A stretch of 64,000 bases of DNA from Micromussa lordhowensis. Its lineage: Eukaryota; Cnidaria; Anthozoa; Scleractinia; Lobophylliidae. The stretch covers positions 4,767,303 through 4,831,302 of the forward strand of contig OZ026609.1 of the NCBI GenBank assembly GCA_964020085.1, in the 5' to 3' direction. Position numbers and translations under genes: made by a program. The notes under the pieces are model-generated. The model had not been told where the DNA came from. It saw only the letters and a list, made by a program, of their open reading frames with translations, and made no database searches. Below are positions 1-12,600 of this stretch, piece after piece; position 1 is the stretch's first letter; the number at the start of each line of letters is the position of its first letter.

Positions 1-48
1 CTGGGAGACCAAGGGGAAATAAAGCTTGTTGTTGTTGTCATAAATCAC

Positions 49-3000
49 CTTGGTGCCACAAGATAACCATCCTTATGCCTCATGATGGTCCAAAAGTCTT
101 GTAACTCTTCTCTTGGAGGTCTTGTGTGAGGACCAAACACTGAAGCAAGGCTAAGAACAAACAAAACATTTAAAAATAGATATGTAAAGTATAATCGCAC
201 CATCATGCTCATGTCAATACCTTAATGGTCTATATCATGTCAGTGTATATTAGATCCATTGCAAATGAACTTTTCCTTCCTATGCAGTTACATTTGTATC
301 AAAGCCATAAATTTATAAGAAAATGTTTATGATCGTATTTTTTAATGGCAACTTACTGACATGTCAATGGAAATCAGAAAATCAGAAAAACTACCAGCCA
401 AATGTTGGTGATTGACCAACTATTGACAAACAAACAGCCAAAAGCTGTCAACCAACAAACAGCTAATGGAATGGTAAGCAAATGCCCATGTAACAAAATG
501 GCTATTAAATAATGTTGGGAGAACTGAAATTGGGAGATTTTGGAGGCACCAAAGTATTTGACTTCAGATCTCTAACAGTACATGTAATTATCAATTTACA
601 TTGTTTTACTTCATGGAGAAAGCACTTTCTTAGACTATACCTTCTAGCAAACACAGGATAACTCGTCAGTCTTGCAACAAGAGGTCCAAGCCAGGCATTT
701 GATGCCAACTATCATAACACAGATTAAAATAATATAGAATTTCAAACTGAACAGCAAGAAGAAGCATTATTAATAACAAATTATGTAACAAAAGTATCCA
801 GTCCTGAAACAGTTACAGCTAGCTCTGGGCTCAGTGCAACTCAGGAAGCCTGCAACTAAGTATTATGACCAGCAACTACAGTGAGGATTGTCACATAGCA
901 ACTCCGGGTCTCTTCGTACGAGCGTGATGAACCAGGCTGGCTCGGTTTCCAAGATCTTGTTTGATGTGTTTGTGTGAGAAGCGGGGCTGGCAGATGGGGG
1001 GGTTTCACAAAATAGCTTCACCTTTGCAACTAAGTGGCCAAACTGGCATAATTTTTATGTTGGATGTATTTCCACTGCAGAAGTACATGTATGTGAATTA
1101 CCTTTATTAGTAAGGTTACAAGAGTCCACAAAGCTACAATAGCCGCAAACAATACAAGATTATTTTCCATCATTTTGGTTTTGTTTCCTGAATTTCAACC
1201 CAGTCTACTAGACTAAAATTTCCCATAAGAAGAAACAACACAATTTATCTCAGTAACTGAGCCAGCTAGCCCACCCTCAGAGTACAATGTATAAAAACAA
1301 CCAAACGACATCTCCACTGAGGAATTACTTTAAAAAGATACTGATCTTGAAAGTGCCATATTTAGTTAGTTTCAGTTTCTGGACATCTACTTCAAAACTT
1401 CATGATAAAGTCTTGGATCCAAAGTTAGTCAAGTTGAAATATTTGCAGTATATAAAAAGACCAACCTTTTGAATTACTTTTGGAAAGTTTGTATCTGGAA
1501 AAATACCTGTCAATAGTAATGAAGAATTACAAAAAGGTGCAGATATTATTATTACAGTCTGTAGTAGTATTAATATCTTAATTTATGTATATACCATGGT
1601 AGATCAGAGCAGTTCTATACAATAACTTATCAAAGGATCAGAAGTGCTAAATAGCTCATCATTGCAGCTGTAGTAATGGAATGGTCTTAACCCTGGTTTA
1701 GGCAGCATGAAGTGACTTCACTAGGTTCATTGTGAGAATGAAAAGTTACTTAGTTGAACGGCAGGAAATTGAAAATCTTCTTGTCCCGGACAACCAGATG
1801 GCACCTTTTTCAAGCACTGATACTTCTTTCAACATTTCATCAGAGTAATCATTTATATTTCTTTGTGAAGAGACTACACTGTAAATAAGAATCAGAGTAA
1901 ATTATTTAAAGTGTCTTGCCCAATGGAAGAACTTGATAATTATACGACAATCTTATGCAGGCTTGAACAAGGACCATTCATCAGCAGATGATCTGATTAA
2001 GATACTGCTTTGAAAGACAATCACCGCTAATCAAAAGAATTTCCTGGTGCCCATTAGTATTTCAAGGTTAAGAGAGCAAAACTGTGTGATTATTTTACTA
2101 ATAATTGCCTTTTCTTAAAGACACTGTCTAACTACAGTACTGCTAGATCCATGTGATGTTCAGTGATGGAATGGAACAAGCATACCCAACAACAGCATGC
2201 CAGAATATGAGTGGAAATTACTCCCAGCTTATAAATGTGCTACAAGACAAAGGTAACTAGCACAGGACTTTCAGTCTCTTGAAATACAAATTACTTAGTT
2301 CACCCTTTGAACATACATGTACATACTTTTTCTGACTTAACATAAACAAACATAAATTTGAAACAAACCACCTTATTAAGGATATTTAGTGATTTTCATT
2401 TTATACAGTGATTATACCTCCATTAGTTAAGCACAGCGACTCTATCTTGGTGTATTCTGTTGGATCCTGTTGTTTGGTTTTTCTTTCTTCATATCTAAGG
2501 GATGATAGTCAGAGCAGCGAAATGTTGAATGACTTATTAAGTCAGTATTTTGTAATAATGATTACAAAACAACCCAAAAAAATACAGTACCGCCTGAAGT
2601 CATATGCACATCGGAACGCGTGAACTGCAGGGTCAGAACGCGTGCCGTGCCAGCGAGAGGAATGAGACGAAACCGTGCGGTTCATGAACAAAACCCATGC
2701 GGTCCACACATGAAAACCTAGTTCACAAAAGGCCAACAAAATAAAATCTAACACGGCAACTTTCAGCGAATCAGCAGGGAGAATGTAAGACATCTTTATT
2801 CTTTTCTCCTTTGAGGTGGAGGCTCTCTACATTTTAGTGACTCTTTTACACAATATATATAATTTTTTCTACTACATGTAGTCATTCAAAACTTTATCTA
2901 AATCCTTTCACAGACACCTCGAAAATGCGACAAAGCGGTCGTCATTTTGTTAAAAACTGCATGCTGCTATGCTACTCACTGTCTCAGAATAGATAGTGAG

Positions 3001-6000
3001 TAGCGTAGCCAATCAGAGAACATCATTCACAATAGAATGCCAGTAGATTTATACCAAAATTTGATAGAAACACAGAAAATGTTTTCTGACTACTTGTTAA
3101 GCAGTTGCAGTGTCATTCTGATAAATATTATTATATACTATCTCTGAAAGAGATGTAAACCTCTTCAAGATTAAAACTGACCACTGAATCAGTCCAGTCT
3201 TGACAACTTACATGTAACCATCAGCCAGTAGTTGTTCTCTCAACTGATTTCTAATTATATATTTTATTCATAGAAATTCTCCCTAAAAAATGTAACAAAT
3301 GTATACAAATCTGTAGGGAGAATCTACAGGTGATTTAATAAATTACCTTGCTAACATCTCCAGGGCAACTGTATCACCCAGATCATGTGCTAGAATATGA
3401 ACCTTCTGAATTCCCAGATAAAGTAGAAATTCTTCTTGTAATGTAGCTTGTTCCATCACTGTGTATTCTCTTTCGCGCTTGATGGAACAAAATGAGTGCC
3501 TAGGATTAATTCTGATCTGTAACCATGAATCAGCATCTTATACCTGTCAACTTTTTCTGATTAATTATAGGCTAGGATTTTTATCCTGGGAGTGCCAGGA
3601 GTTGGCAGGTATAGCATCTTAAAGGTAGAGAAGACCAGGGTGGGAAGAACTCCTAAATGAAAAGGTCAGGGATGTTCACTGTTTCGCTTAGGGGAGTAAA
3701 TCAAGGATTTTGGTCTCACAAGTAGGGTGTTCATGACAAAATGCCACAGACTAGTTTTTGCCATCAAAGTGTCTCTTGGAGTGCACTTGAATGGTGTCAT
3801 TTCCATTTTGAGTGGGTCATTTCATTCCATTTTGAGGTCATTAAGTTTTGACATTGTTGGTTTTGTATAAAATTGGCACTCAATATGTATATATGTTATG
3901 GTTTAAATTTACTTCTGGTTTAATTTTTTTTTAAACCAGTTTAAATTTTTCAAACTAGTTTATATTTTTGAAACTGGTTCATATTTTTCAAACTGGGTTG
4001 AATTTTTCAAACCAGTTTTTTTTTTGTTAACTATCTTATATAAAAAGGGAAAATATCATATCTCTTAACATTCCTCTAACCTATTCTCTAGCCTATTCTC
4101 TCCTTTTCTCGCTGAGTTTCTCCTGATTTATTCTCCCATCTACTCTACCCCTTCCCCCAAATCCCCCTTAAGCACTTGACCATGAAAGCAATGGATGCAA
4201 GAGCTCTCATACTTGTTTTAATTATCAGTTCATCACCCCAAGCCCCTCTCATATAAATTTTAATTTATTCATAAATACATATACATTTTAATTTATTCAT
4301 ACATGAACTTTGTCTTTATTACTAAGAAGCTAATCAATTCCAAATAAGAGCTTAGGCCTAATCACTAACCTGAGAGCTCAACCCAAACCACTAACTCATA
4401 TGAAAAGTTCCCAGCCTAACATCAAAGCTAACCATTTTAAATAAGTGCTTAGGCCTAATCACTAACTTGAGTGCTTAACCCAAATTATTAAGACACATGC
4501 TCACATTCTGCTCAAAATTGAAAATTAAACTGGTTTGAAAATTTCAACCCAGTTTGAAAAATATGAACCAGTTTGAAAAATTTAAACTGGTTTAACAGAA
4601 ATTAAACCAAAAATAAAATTGAACCATAACATATATACTGCAGTATTACGTCTAAGAGTATCAACCAGCCAAACCTTCATAAAAGGGCCTTGAGAGCAGA
4701 ATAGCTGTCTCCTTATTTTATAGTGGTACTGTTGGAGTAGTGTCTGTATATGTCTGGGAATGTGATGAAGTGTCCCCTTACACAAATGTAGGAGGGATTG
4801 CCTACTTATGCGACATTAAAAAACACATATTAACTTATTATTTTGTGTCTGGGATCATAACTTCAGGAGTGCCTGCTAATAATATAATATACTAATAACC
4901 TTTATTTAACCTAGGCAGTGTTTATAGCACAAAGGCTGGAGGGGTTGAGTAAACAACTGAAACAAATCATTCAAATTGAACATTGTTAAGAATCTCAACT
5001 GGCCAGAGGCCAACCAATTGGCTATTTACAAGCATAGCTGGGGATTTGAACTCGGGCTACCATGAAATAATTACAAATCCAGATAGTGGACAGAGCAGGA
5101 CTTGAACCCGGGACCTCTGGATTACGAGTTCCATATGCTGACCACTCCACCACGTTGCCTACATCAAAAAAAGTCTCTGTTGCTTCAATTTGCTTACAAG
5201 GGCTGTCTTCCTACGTGCACATGTACAGTTGGTATGTATTAAATATATTAACAGACTTATAAACAATCATTCATAAATTACTCACTGGTTTATCACTAAA
5301 TCCTAAGCCAAGCATGTCTGCTGCAATAACTCTTCCGAACCTTTTCTTCAGTGGTTCCCAAATCTGAAAAATAATGGCCCAAGACTAAAATGTCTGCAGC
5401 AATGGCTGGTTACCACAGGTCTTACACTTCTCATTCAAAAGCCTGTCAAACTCGTTTACTTTATGCATGCAACTACATGCATGTACTACGTTAAAACAAA
5501 GATACAAGGATCTACTGAAAACTTGCTAAAAGATAGACAGTGGACAATGTTTATGTGAGACAGGCAACTCGACCCAGAAAACCAGTGACATGGAAATTTC
5601 TAATCAGCGACAAGCGAATCGAATGCGCTAATAAAATCCAACAGCGACAGGGAGAAGCACTAGAAAAGACAGCAGCATTGACCCTCTTTGGACTCTGTCA
5701 CGTCTGTAAATGTCAGAAACTTGTGTGCTTTTCCACTGAATAAACTCTAAAAACTCAACCTTGTAGTGACAGTGACAGTGACAGATCACTTCATGAACTG
5801 TGCATGATGTTTAGAGGATGAGGGAGTTCACTCTGAATTATTTAACCACAAGACAGGGCTTTCACTGCATTTCACTGACAGAAACAGTGAATGCCCTGGG
5901 TATCCCCCAATTTTTTTTTTTTTGGGGGGGGGGGGGTTGGGGATTTCAACTGACTGTCACATAACCTTAAGATTTCTTAGCTATATGTCTAAATACCTTT

Positions 6001-6531
6001 GACCAGTCATAATTACTTGTTGGAAATCCATGGATACAGAGAACTACAATTCCATCATCTTCTTTAAAACCTCTAAAATCTGCAAATAATTTCATTCTTT
6101 AGAAATCGAGCACTGCAGTTGTTCAGACAAGTAAACAAAGGCCCCTTTATTTCAGGGATTTCAAAGAGGTCCTTGAAAAGAAATCTCTTGCAAAATTGTG
6201 AAATAAAAATAATGGAACTTTGATTTCACGTTAACATGCAACAGAGAGTATTGTTCTTGGACTAAAGCGTAGATCATTTAATACATCATTTAATCCTTCA
6301 AAACTCTGGCAAGTCTGTAACCAGCTGTTACAAAAACATGATCGAGATATTGCGCCAATACCATTGAATCTTACCTTGATAAAATATAGCGTTTCCCTTA
6401 TAATTAAAATACTGCCCCATATTTCTCCACTCTTGTAGCCTTTTAGAGAAACGTGGTGCTGGTAAATTGATAAACGTAGCTATTGCGACCACAGCGACAG
6501 CGCAAACGACTTGAAAATTGGAGATCGCCAT
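49..6531 (-). CDS. MEST: MEST-like alpha/beta hydrolase, 5' eight exons, continues past left edge
   Basis: Exons, minus strand: 6531-6375, 6079-5997, 5363-5286, 3477-3347, 2494-2418, 1506-1466, 708-641 and 150-49. All join in frame with GT/AG sites. The product is an epoxide-hydrolase-like membrane alpha/beta hydrolase; the substrate is unknown in the family. The start at MAISNFQ precedes a hydrophobic stretch (about residues 6-23), a likely signal anchor. FYQD is followed by the oxyanion-side motif IHGFPTSNYDW, then LGLGFSDKP, then the nucleophile-elbow segment HDLGDTVALEM. Further on come SLCLTNGGIFP, ARLTSYPVFARSLASVFGP, and a segment matching the MEST cap region. Order and spacing follow vertebrate MEST closely. 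The acceptor of the fourth exon is poor in pyrimidines, but the frame and family alignment require it. The C-terminal catalytic His and the stop lie outside the window. It is divergent from CEP41, with a shared 117 bp promoter region. Confidence 0.94.
3887..4638. mobile_element. Inverted-repeat element in MEST intron (about 750 bp)
   Basis: ATATATGTTATGGTTT at the left end is mirrored by AACCATAACATATAT at the right. The arms (about 125 bp) are dominated by AAACTGGTTTGAAAAATT-like repeats in opposite orientation. No coding capacity is visible. Confidence 0.75.
4890..5160 (-). mobile_element. tRNA-derived SINE in MEST intron
   Basis: The minus-strand head GGCAACGTGGTGGAGTGGTC resembles a tRNA A box, and GGGTTCAAGTCC is a B box. 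The body continues to about 4890. The lack of a proper acceptor stem and the long body argue for a SINE rather than a tRNA gene. Confidence 0.7.
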
Positions 6532-6648
6532 TCTAGCACTGCAGTGCAGGCGGAGATTCTGCAAGAAACATGATCCACCCTCCCCTCCCATGACAGATTG
6601 TGCAACGACTTAGTAACCGCGTACTTGGCGACGGAGAAAATCGACAAG
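6532..6648. promoter_or_regulatory. Shared bidirectional promoter of MEST and CEP41
   Basis: Only 117 bp separate the MEST and CEP41 start codons, which face away from each other, so both promoters and 5' UTRs must overlap or sit here. The stretch has no TATA box that I can see and carries a short CT-rich tract (cctcccctccc near 6580-6590). Promoter function is inferred from the gene arrangement, not from a recognised core element. Confidence 0.7.
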
Positions 6649-9600
6649 ATGTCTGCTACGAGCAGATCAGTAAAAAAGCCCACAAATGTGAGCTGAGTTT
6701 TACATTTGTTAAAGCAAAGCTGATCTGAACCGTTTCTGATTTGCATGTCTAGCTGACAAAGTAATGGTTCCTTTTATTTTTGGGCAGATTTTGGACAAGA
6801 AAATCCACAAAAATCCGAAGTATGAACACATTGGTGCAACCGTCGATACTGGTACGTGCAAGATTGAATATCAACGATTTTTTCTCGATAATGACAATCC
6901 GATTTTTGTAATATAGGACTAACAGTCTTTCAGAGTTAACAATTTTTGCTTTACAATCTATCTGCAGGAGCCAGTGTTTCTAGATATACGCAGAAAATTG
7001 AAGAAATGCGGAAAAGTAAGTTCCTATATAAATAATCCGATCAACGACTGTAAATTAATTGAATCCATAAAATAATAATATTATTACAATGTTATTGTAG
7101 GCTATGTCTAGTGGCTAGTTGCCTAGTTCCCTGGTTGTTTTCATTGATTTTTTTAGCATTCATATTTACATTTCGGGCAAGTAAACTACAAATCACGTGA
7201 AGTTGTCTCATAAATTGTAGTTAAATTAATTAATTTCAAGTGCTTTAGTGATCTTTAATTGAACCGAATTAAACGACGACCTACATAAGCGTTTAGTACA
7301 TGTTTCTGTGCATATTTAATTTTTGTGATGTGCTTGTATAATATAGATGTGCCTTTGCAAAGTAACAAACTTGCAGTAATCAAAAAAGTCTTCCAAGTGA
7401 TCTCTGGCTGGTTAGATTTACAACTTGAATATCAGGCCATCTTCAGACGCCAAACTTTTCATGAGCCGAATTTATTTCGAATTTGGTCTGATCCAAATTA
7501 TTAAAAGTACGCCCGTTGATTCCGATGTCAAACTTACTTCACCGAACTTAATTTAGTTTTAACCAAAACACATTGAAATGTCAGCAGTTTGCACACAATT
7601 GCATTAGGTTTGACACATGAAAAGTTTGATGTCTGAATCAAAGTTGTTCTAAAGCTGATCTCCCTGGCTGAGCTAGGCGGGGTGAACCACTGAGCTGTTT
7701 AAACTTCAAGTAGCCATTCTTAACTAATTCAGACACCAAACTTTTCAAGTACATGTACTTAATTCAACGTATTAGGTTCGCTCGTGAAACATTCAGCGTC
7801 TAAACAAGGCCTAAGAATACTGTTCATGTACATATACAACTTTAGGTTATTAGGTGGGTAAGACTGCACCAGGGTACCGGTAAGTATTCTATGCTGCTAG
7901 GCCAAATTCAGGTCTCTGTAGCATTAAACAAATAGAGGTTATTCCACAGCATTAAATTTGCCTCTACCCTTTTATAAACCTGAGTCGAAGCTTTCAAGAG
8001 GGAACTTCAGATACCTATTATAGAGTGTAACAGCCATCCTAGGGTGGGTAAAGGCACAGGGAGAGTAAATTATCTTAGGCCTAAAAACACAACAATGACT
8101 CCAGCCAGGGCTCAACCCTGGAACACCTAGTTATCTACTGAGGCACTTTTGGAAATATTTGTCTCGTGTAGCTAGGCTTTTGTTACATTTAGTGTCACTC
8201 ACATGTACAAACCTCAATGTAGGTTAGTTTCAGAGCTTTGTGTTGTCAGGGTTCAGTTTAGAGTTTTGGGATTAGCATTATATAAAGATTTCAGAGATAT
8301 ATATTAGTAAAAATTAGAATCTGATTAGCGTAAAATGGATATTGGCTAAAAAGATTACGGTGAATTATTATTATTTAAACAGATATCGAAAGCATTGTAT
8401 ACTAGTCAATCTCAATTTGCACTAAAAATTGTTACCAGCGAGCGTAAATTTTACCTTGTCTTAACCAATCAGAGAGTCGCTTTACCAGAGATGTCTCAGT
8501 CTAGTAACATTTACTCAGACAAGTAATTGTTACCGCGGCGAGCGAGCAGATGTTTTTGAAATATCACTTATTTTGAGGCGATCAGGAGAAATAACCATTG
8601 CATTCTTTTAGTCTCATTGTTATAAGGTGCAAGAAAATAGTTTTTGCCAAATTTACGTAGAAACCAAAGTTTCGACAGAAAGAGCGAAACGCTGTTTTGC
8701 TTCTTTGTAACACGAGAGAGTTATTTTCGCTTTACTAAACATGTCTAGAAGAGTAATGATTACCGTGGCGAGCGACCAGATGTTATTGAGTTATCACTTA
8801 TTTTGAGGTAAACAGGAGAAATAATCATCGCTTTCTTGTCAGGTGCAAGGAAAAAATGTTTTGTTGAAAAAGAACGTAGAAACTCTAGTTTCGACGGAAA
8901 GCGCGAAACGCTGTTTGGCAGAAAATATAGTCACGCTTCTGAGGTCGCTGCAGTAACATTTACCCGGCCGTGTTATCAGATAAACTGCAGAAAGGCGAAA
9001 TATATTTCTAATCTGACGGAAACGAAAGTAATTTGCACTTCAGAAATTTTTAGTATGTTATTCGAAGACTCGAACAGCTTTGAAAACATCCAAAAGAAAA
9101 TAACGTGGAGGAGATAATTTTATCACGTCCGCTCGCGGCCACGAAAATCAGATCAGGCGAAGTAATTTTCACGCTACAGTGACTTCCAATTATTGACATT
9201 CTAGTCGCGACATGAAATAAATTATCCAGCATTGCAAATTACTACTAAATATTGTGGATGACCAAATGTAAAACACAGTGAATCTATAAAGTACTTCAAA
9301 TATGAAACTCACCGTTTCCACTGAGTCATCCAAGTAAATCCAACCAGCTCAGGCGAATTTCTGCAGGAAACATTGCCAACCATGGGCTCTCGCTTTCTTG
9401 GCGTTGTAGTTGACTAAACAAAGTCTTTTTTTTTGCTTGAAATGCCTTGAAAATTCGGAAGCTTGGTCCCCAGCCATCTCTTTTAGGCACATGTAATACT
9501 TTGATCAAGGCAACTTGTAATGAGCGGAGAAAATCGCAACCAAGGTGATGTAGGACAACAAGACAGCCACCATACTTGGCTCATTTTTTTCCGTTTTTGC

Positions 9601-12600
9601 TCGCACTGGCTACATGTATAAGCTCGGGTATAACGAATTGCAAAATCATCTCGATGACTACACTGTATTCGGCAAGAAAGCAAGCAAGCGCTGCAAGCAA
9701 GTCCACTAAACATTTCAGTGTCGACGAGAGGTCATCGAACCGGAAGTCAGTTGGTCATATTTTTACCTTGACTGCATTGAAACTGAAAAAGTCTTATTTG
9801 TATCTAAACTATAGATAAGTGAACTATGTAATAGGCAGCCAGTACGATTTGCCTTTCAGAAAACAGCAAGGTAAAACCGTCAAGCCATTGATTTTATATC
9901 GACCATTTCGTGGTAAACTTTACCGTACATCAATCATAATGCACCATTTTACGCGCACACGAAAGATCGACCACCTGGTTCGCTTAAAATGAGAGTTTGG
10001 CTTGCCCAGCAAACCGGTCAAATCTGATAGAATTTAATGTGATTAACTCTTGTGTGAGCGTTGTATATGCCTTTCTCAACTAGAATGGTTATGTTATTTC
10101 ACTAGAGTATTCAGTTGAACGGCGACCCATGTTAAACCAGTGTACAAAGGTTGAGACAGGTTGGAATCCCAACAGATCATCAAAGATTACGACTCACAAT
10201 AAGAGTCAGTACGACATGTTCGTCCGTAGCTTCGTTTATTTGGAAAATTGCCTTGAAAAGTTTGTATTGATCTCGAGTTCCGAAATTAAAAGATACAGCA
10301 ATTTTCAATTGTCGACTCAATTGGCAGAAACACGGGAGTTCATATTACCGGAGGAGTAAACTTTACCGTGCTGCCATTGTTTTGAGCGTCAAGTACGAAG
10401 GAAAAAATTCAATTCAAAATCTTTCTTTAATAGCTCACTTTTGATCGTTTTCGTTTAATTACTCAACACTTTATTGCGTCAATGAAAACATAAATAGATG
10501 AAGTGGAAATAAATGAGAAATCGTTGACTAGATGGCGCGCATAACAGCCTCCTTTCTTGGGTAGAAGATAGAAGGAAAAAGTACATATGCGGTTATATAA
10601 TTTACCCCAAATGATTGTTGTTTTACCCGGGCAAGATAATGGATCTTTCAGATGCGAACGCATCAATTATTGTGGGGCGTTCAGATATGCAAGATTCGAT
10701 TATTAGCAAAGCGCGCGAAACTTCGAGTATTTTCCCGCGACATAATTTCATTGAAAACGATCAGGATGGGCTCTTCAGTCTACATGATCTTTATCTCGAA
10801 AACCGAGACAGGATTTTTAAAATCATTAATTAAAATATACATGTTCACGTATTTGAAACTCACCCTTCTGATGCGTGGTGCAACACAGCCGTGGTTGCTT
10901 GAATAATGCGCTGCTTTTACAGCAATCCTGCATCTCTAGTAGTCTAGGGAGTACATGTTCAAGAAGAATAGGAAAGCATGTCTTCCCGTGGAGTGGAAAA
11001 ATACATATCTGACCCGGCAAGTGAACCGGTCCGCCTTGGACATTTAATCGTCTTCGAACTATAGAAAAACATCGCTGTACTCCGTCTAGTTCGAAACCGA
11101 TTGAAAACAACGATTGCGAATATATTTCTCGGAGCTACACGTACACGCACTCAACGTTACAATCCGGTTAATTTTTAATAGACCGGGAAACTCAGGGGTT
11201 AAAGACTTAAAAGGGGTCAATCACTCGTCGGCCGGGCTATCAAAACACAAGCCAGAGATATCATTGTATTGAACTTTCATACCATACGTAAAGGAACATA
11301 CTTATGTTTATTGAAGCTCCCCTGTAGGGGCTTTTCAGCCACAATGTGAAAATAGTTCTGAATTAAATATATTACAAAAGTATGCTTTGTCGGTATTGCA
11401 GCATACAGCTCTTAGGAGCCAAGGCTTACGCTTGAAGCGAAAATATGATATTTTGCAATTATTAGAGGTTAGTTGAGGGCTATAAAGTTAATTGAGCTAC
11501 GGTTTTGATGCCAACCGTATAGGATTACTTTTTATGCATTGGCGAAAAGTTATCTGCCACCAGCGAGTAAAATGGTCCCAAAAATTCATGGACTCACAGC
11601 ATGTGATTAGCGAAACCTAGTGTTTTGATGAAGGTTTGTTCTTTTCCAGCTGTGTAGAGTTTGTTCTAGGTTCTTCTATTTTCTGGCACGTTTTGAACTC
11701 CCGGGTTTGTCTAACCCATTTCTCTGGACGGTTTTCTTTTGTTTCTGTTCCTTCTGTTCTGGAGCTCGCCGCTTCTTGCTGCGCACTTGAATCTGCAGAA
11801 TCAATACGCATTGCTGTAAACTGCTATAAGACGAGTTAGAGGGAGTGAAAGTTCAAAATATCGCTTTAGGTTTTCAGAGGCTACTTTGAGCCTTAACCCT
11901 TTGAATAGTAATGGTCGTGGTCTTTGAACCACTTTTGACGTCATCGATTTAAATGTCACCAGGTATTCTTGATAACCAGAAAAGAGAGCTTGGATAGATT
12001 TATCGGCCCAACGGTCGTTTTTGGATACTAAGGGCATTCTGACGTATCAAATTTGAAAATTGGTGTAAAAATGGTGGTAAAATGGCCCCTTATACCCATA
12101 ATTGATCAAGGTCTCGTTTCCAGGCTTTGTCCTTAATTAACACCAAACCTTTTACGGCAGCCAGAAGATATGACATACTTATGCGCATGCACCAAATTAA
12201 AATATTCTTCTTTACTATTTGCGCGAAATTAACAATGGCATTCAAATTTACCATTTTACCTTTGAACTTTTATACTTCTGTTTCGGATTTTGTTTGTGGT
12301 TTAAGATTTGAACTAAAACATTGTGGGATCGACGGATTTGGCGAGAAAAAGGCAGGGATCAGCTGATTTGCATACCCCTATTCACCGCCCTCTTTCTCTT
12401 TTTCTAATTCAGTTGGTTTGACCAACATGTGGCATTAGAACTAACCACTTTATAAAAACTTACGAGTGTACTTACTGGTGGAAAAGAGTTCTCCTTGGCT
12501 AGAAGCCTTTCAAGCTCTGTTTTCTGCCTTTCTGTTGCAGGATCGGCTGGCTTGTCTTTCTTTGTTTTCGCGTTGTATTTCGTTAGATGCTGGAGTGTCC

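Noticed and set aside
5093..5160. Possible tRNA gene on the minus strand
   Set aside because: A and B boxes are present, but the acceptor stem does not pair and the sequence continues as a SINE body.
10615..10833. 72-residue frames in both arms (10615-10833 and 21092-21310)
   Set aside because: They are preserved in both arms because the arms are near-identical; no independent evidence of coding was seen.
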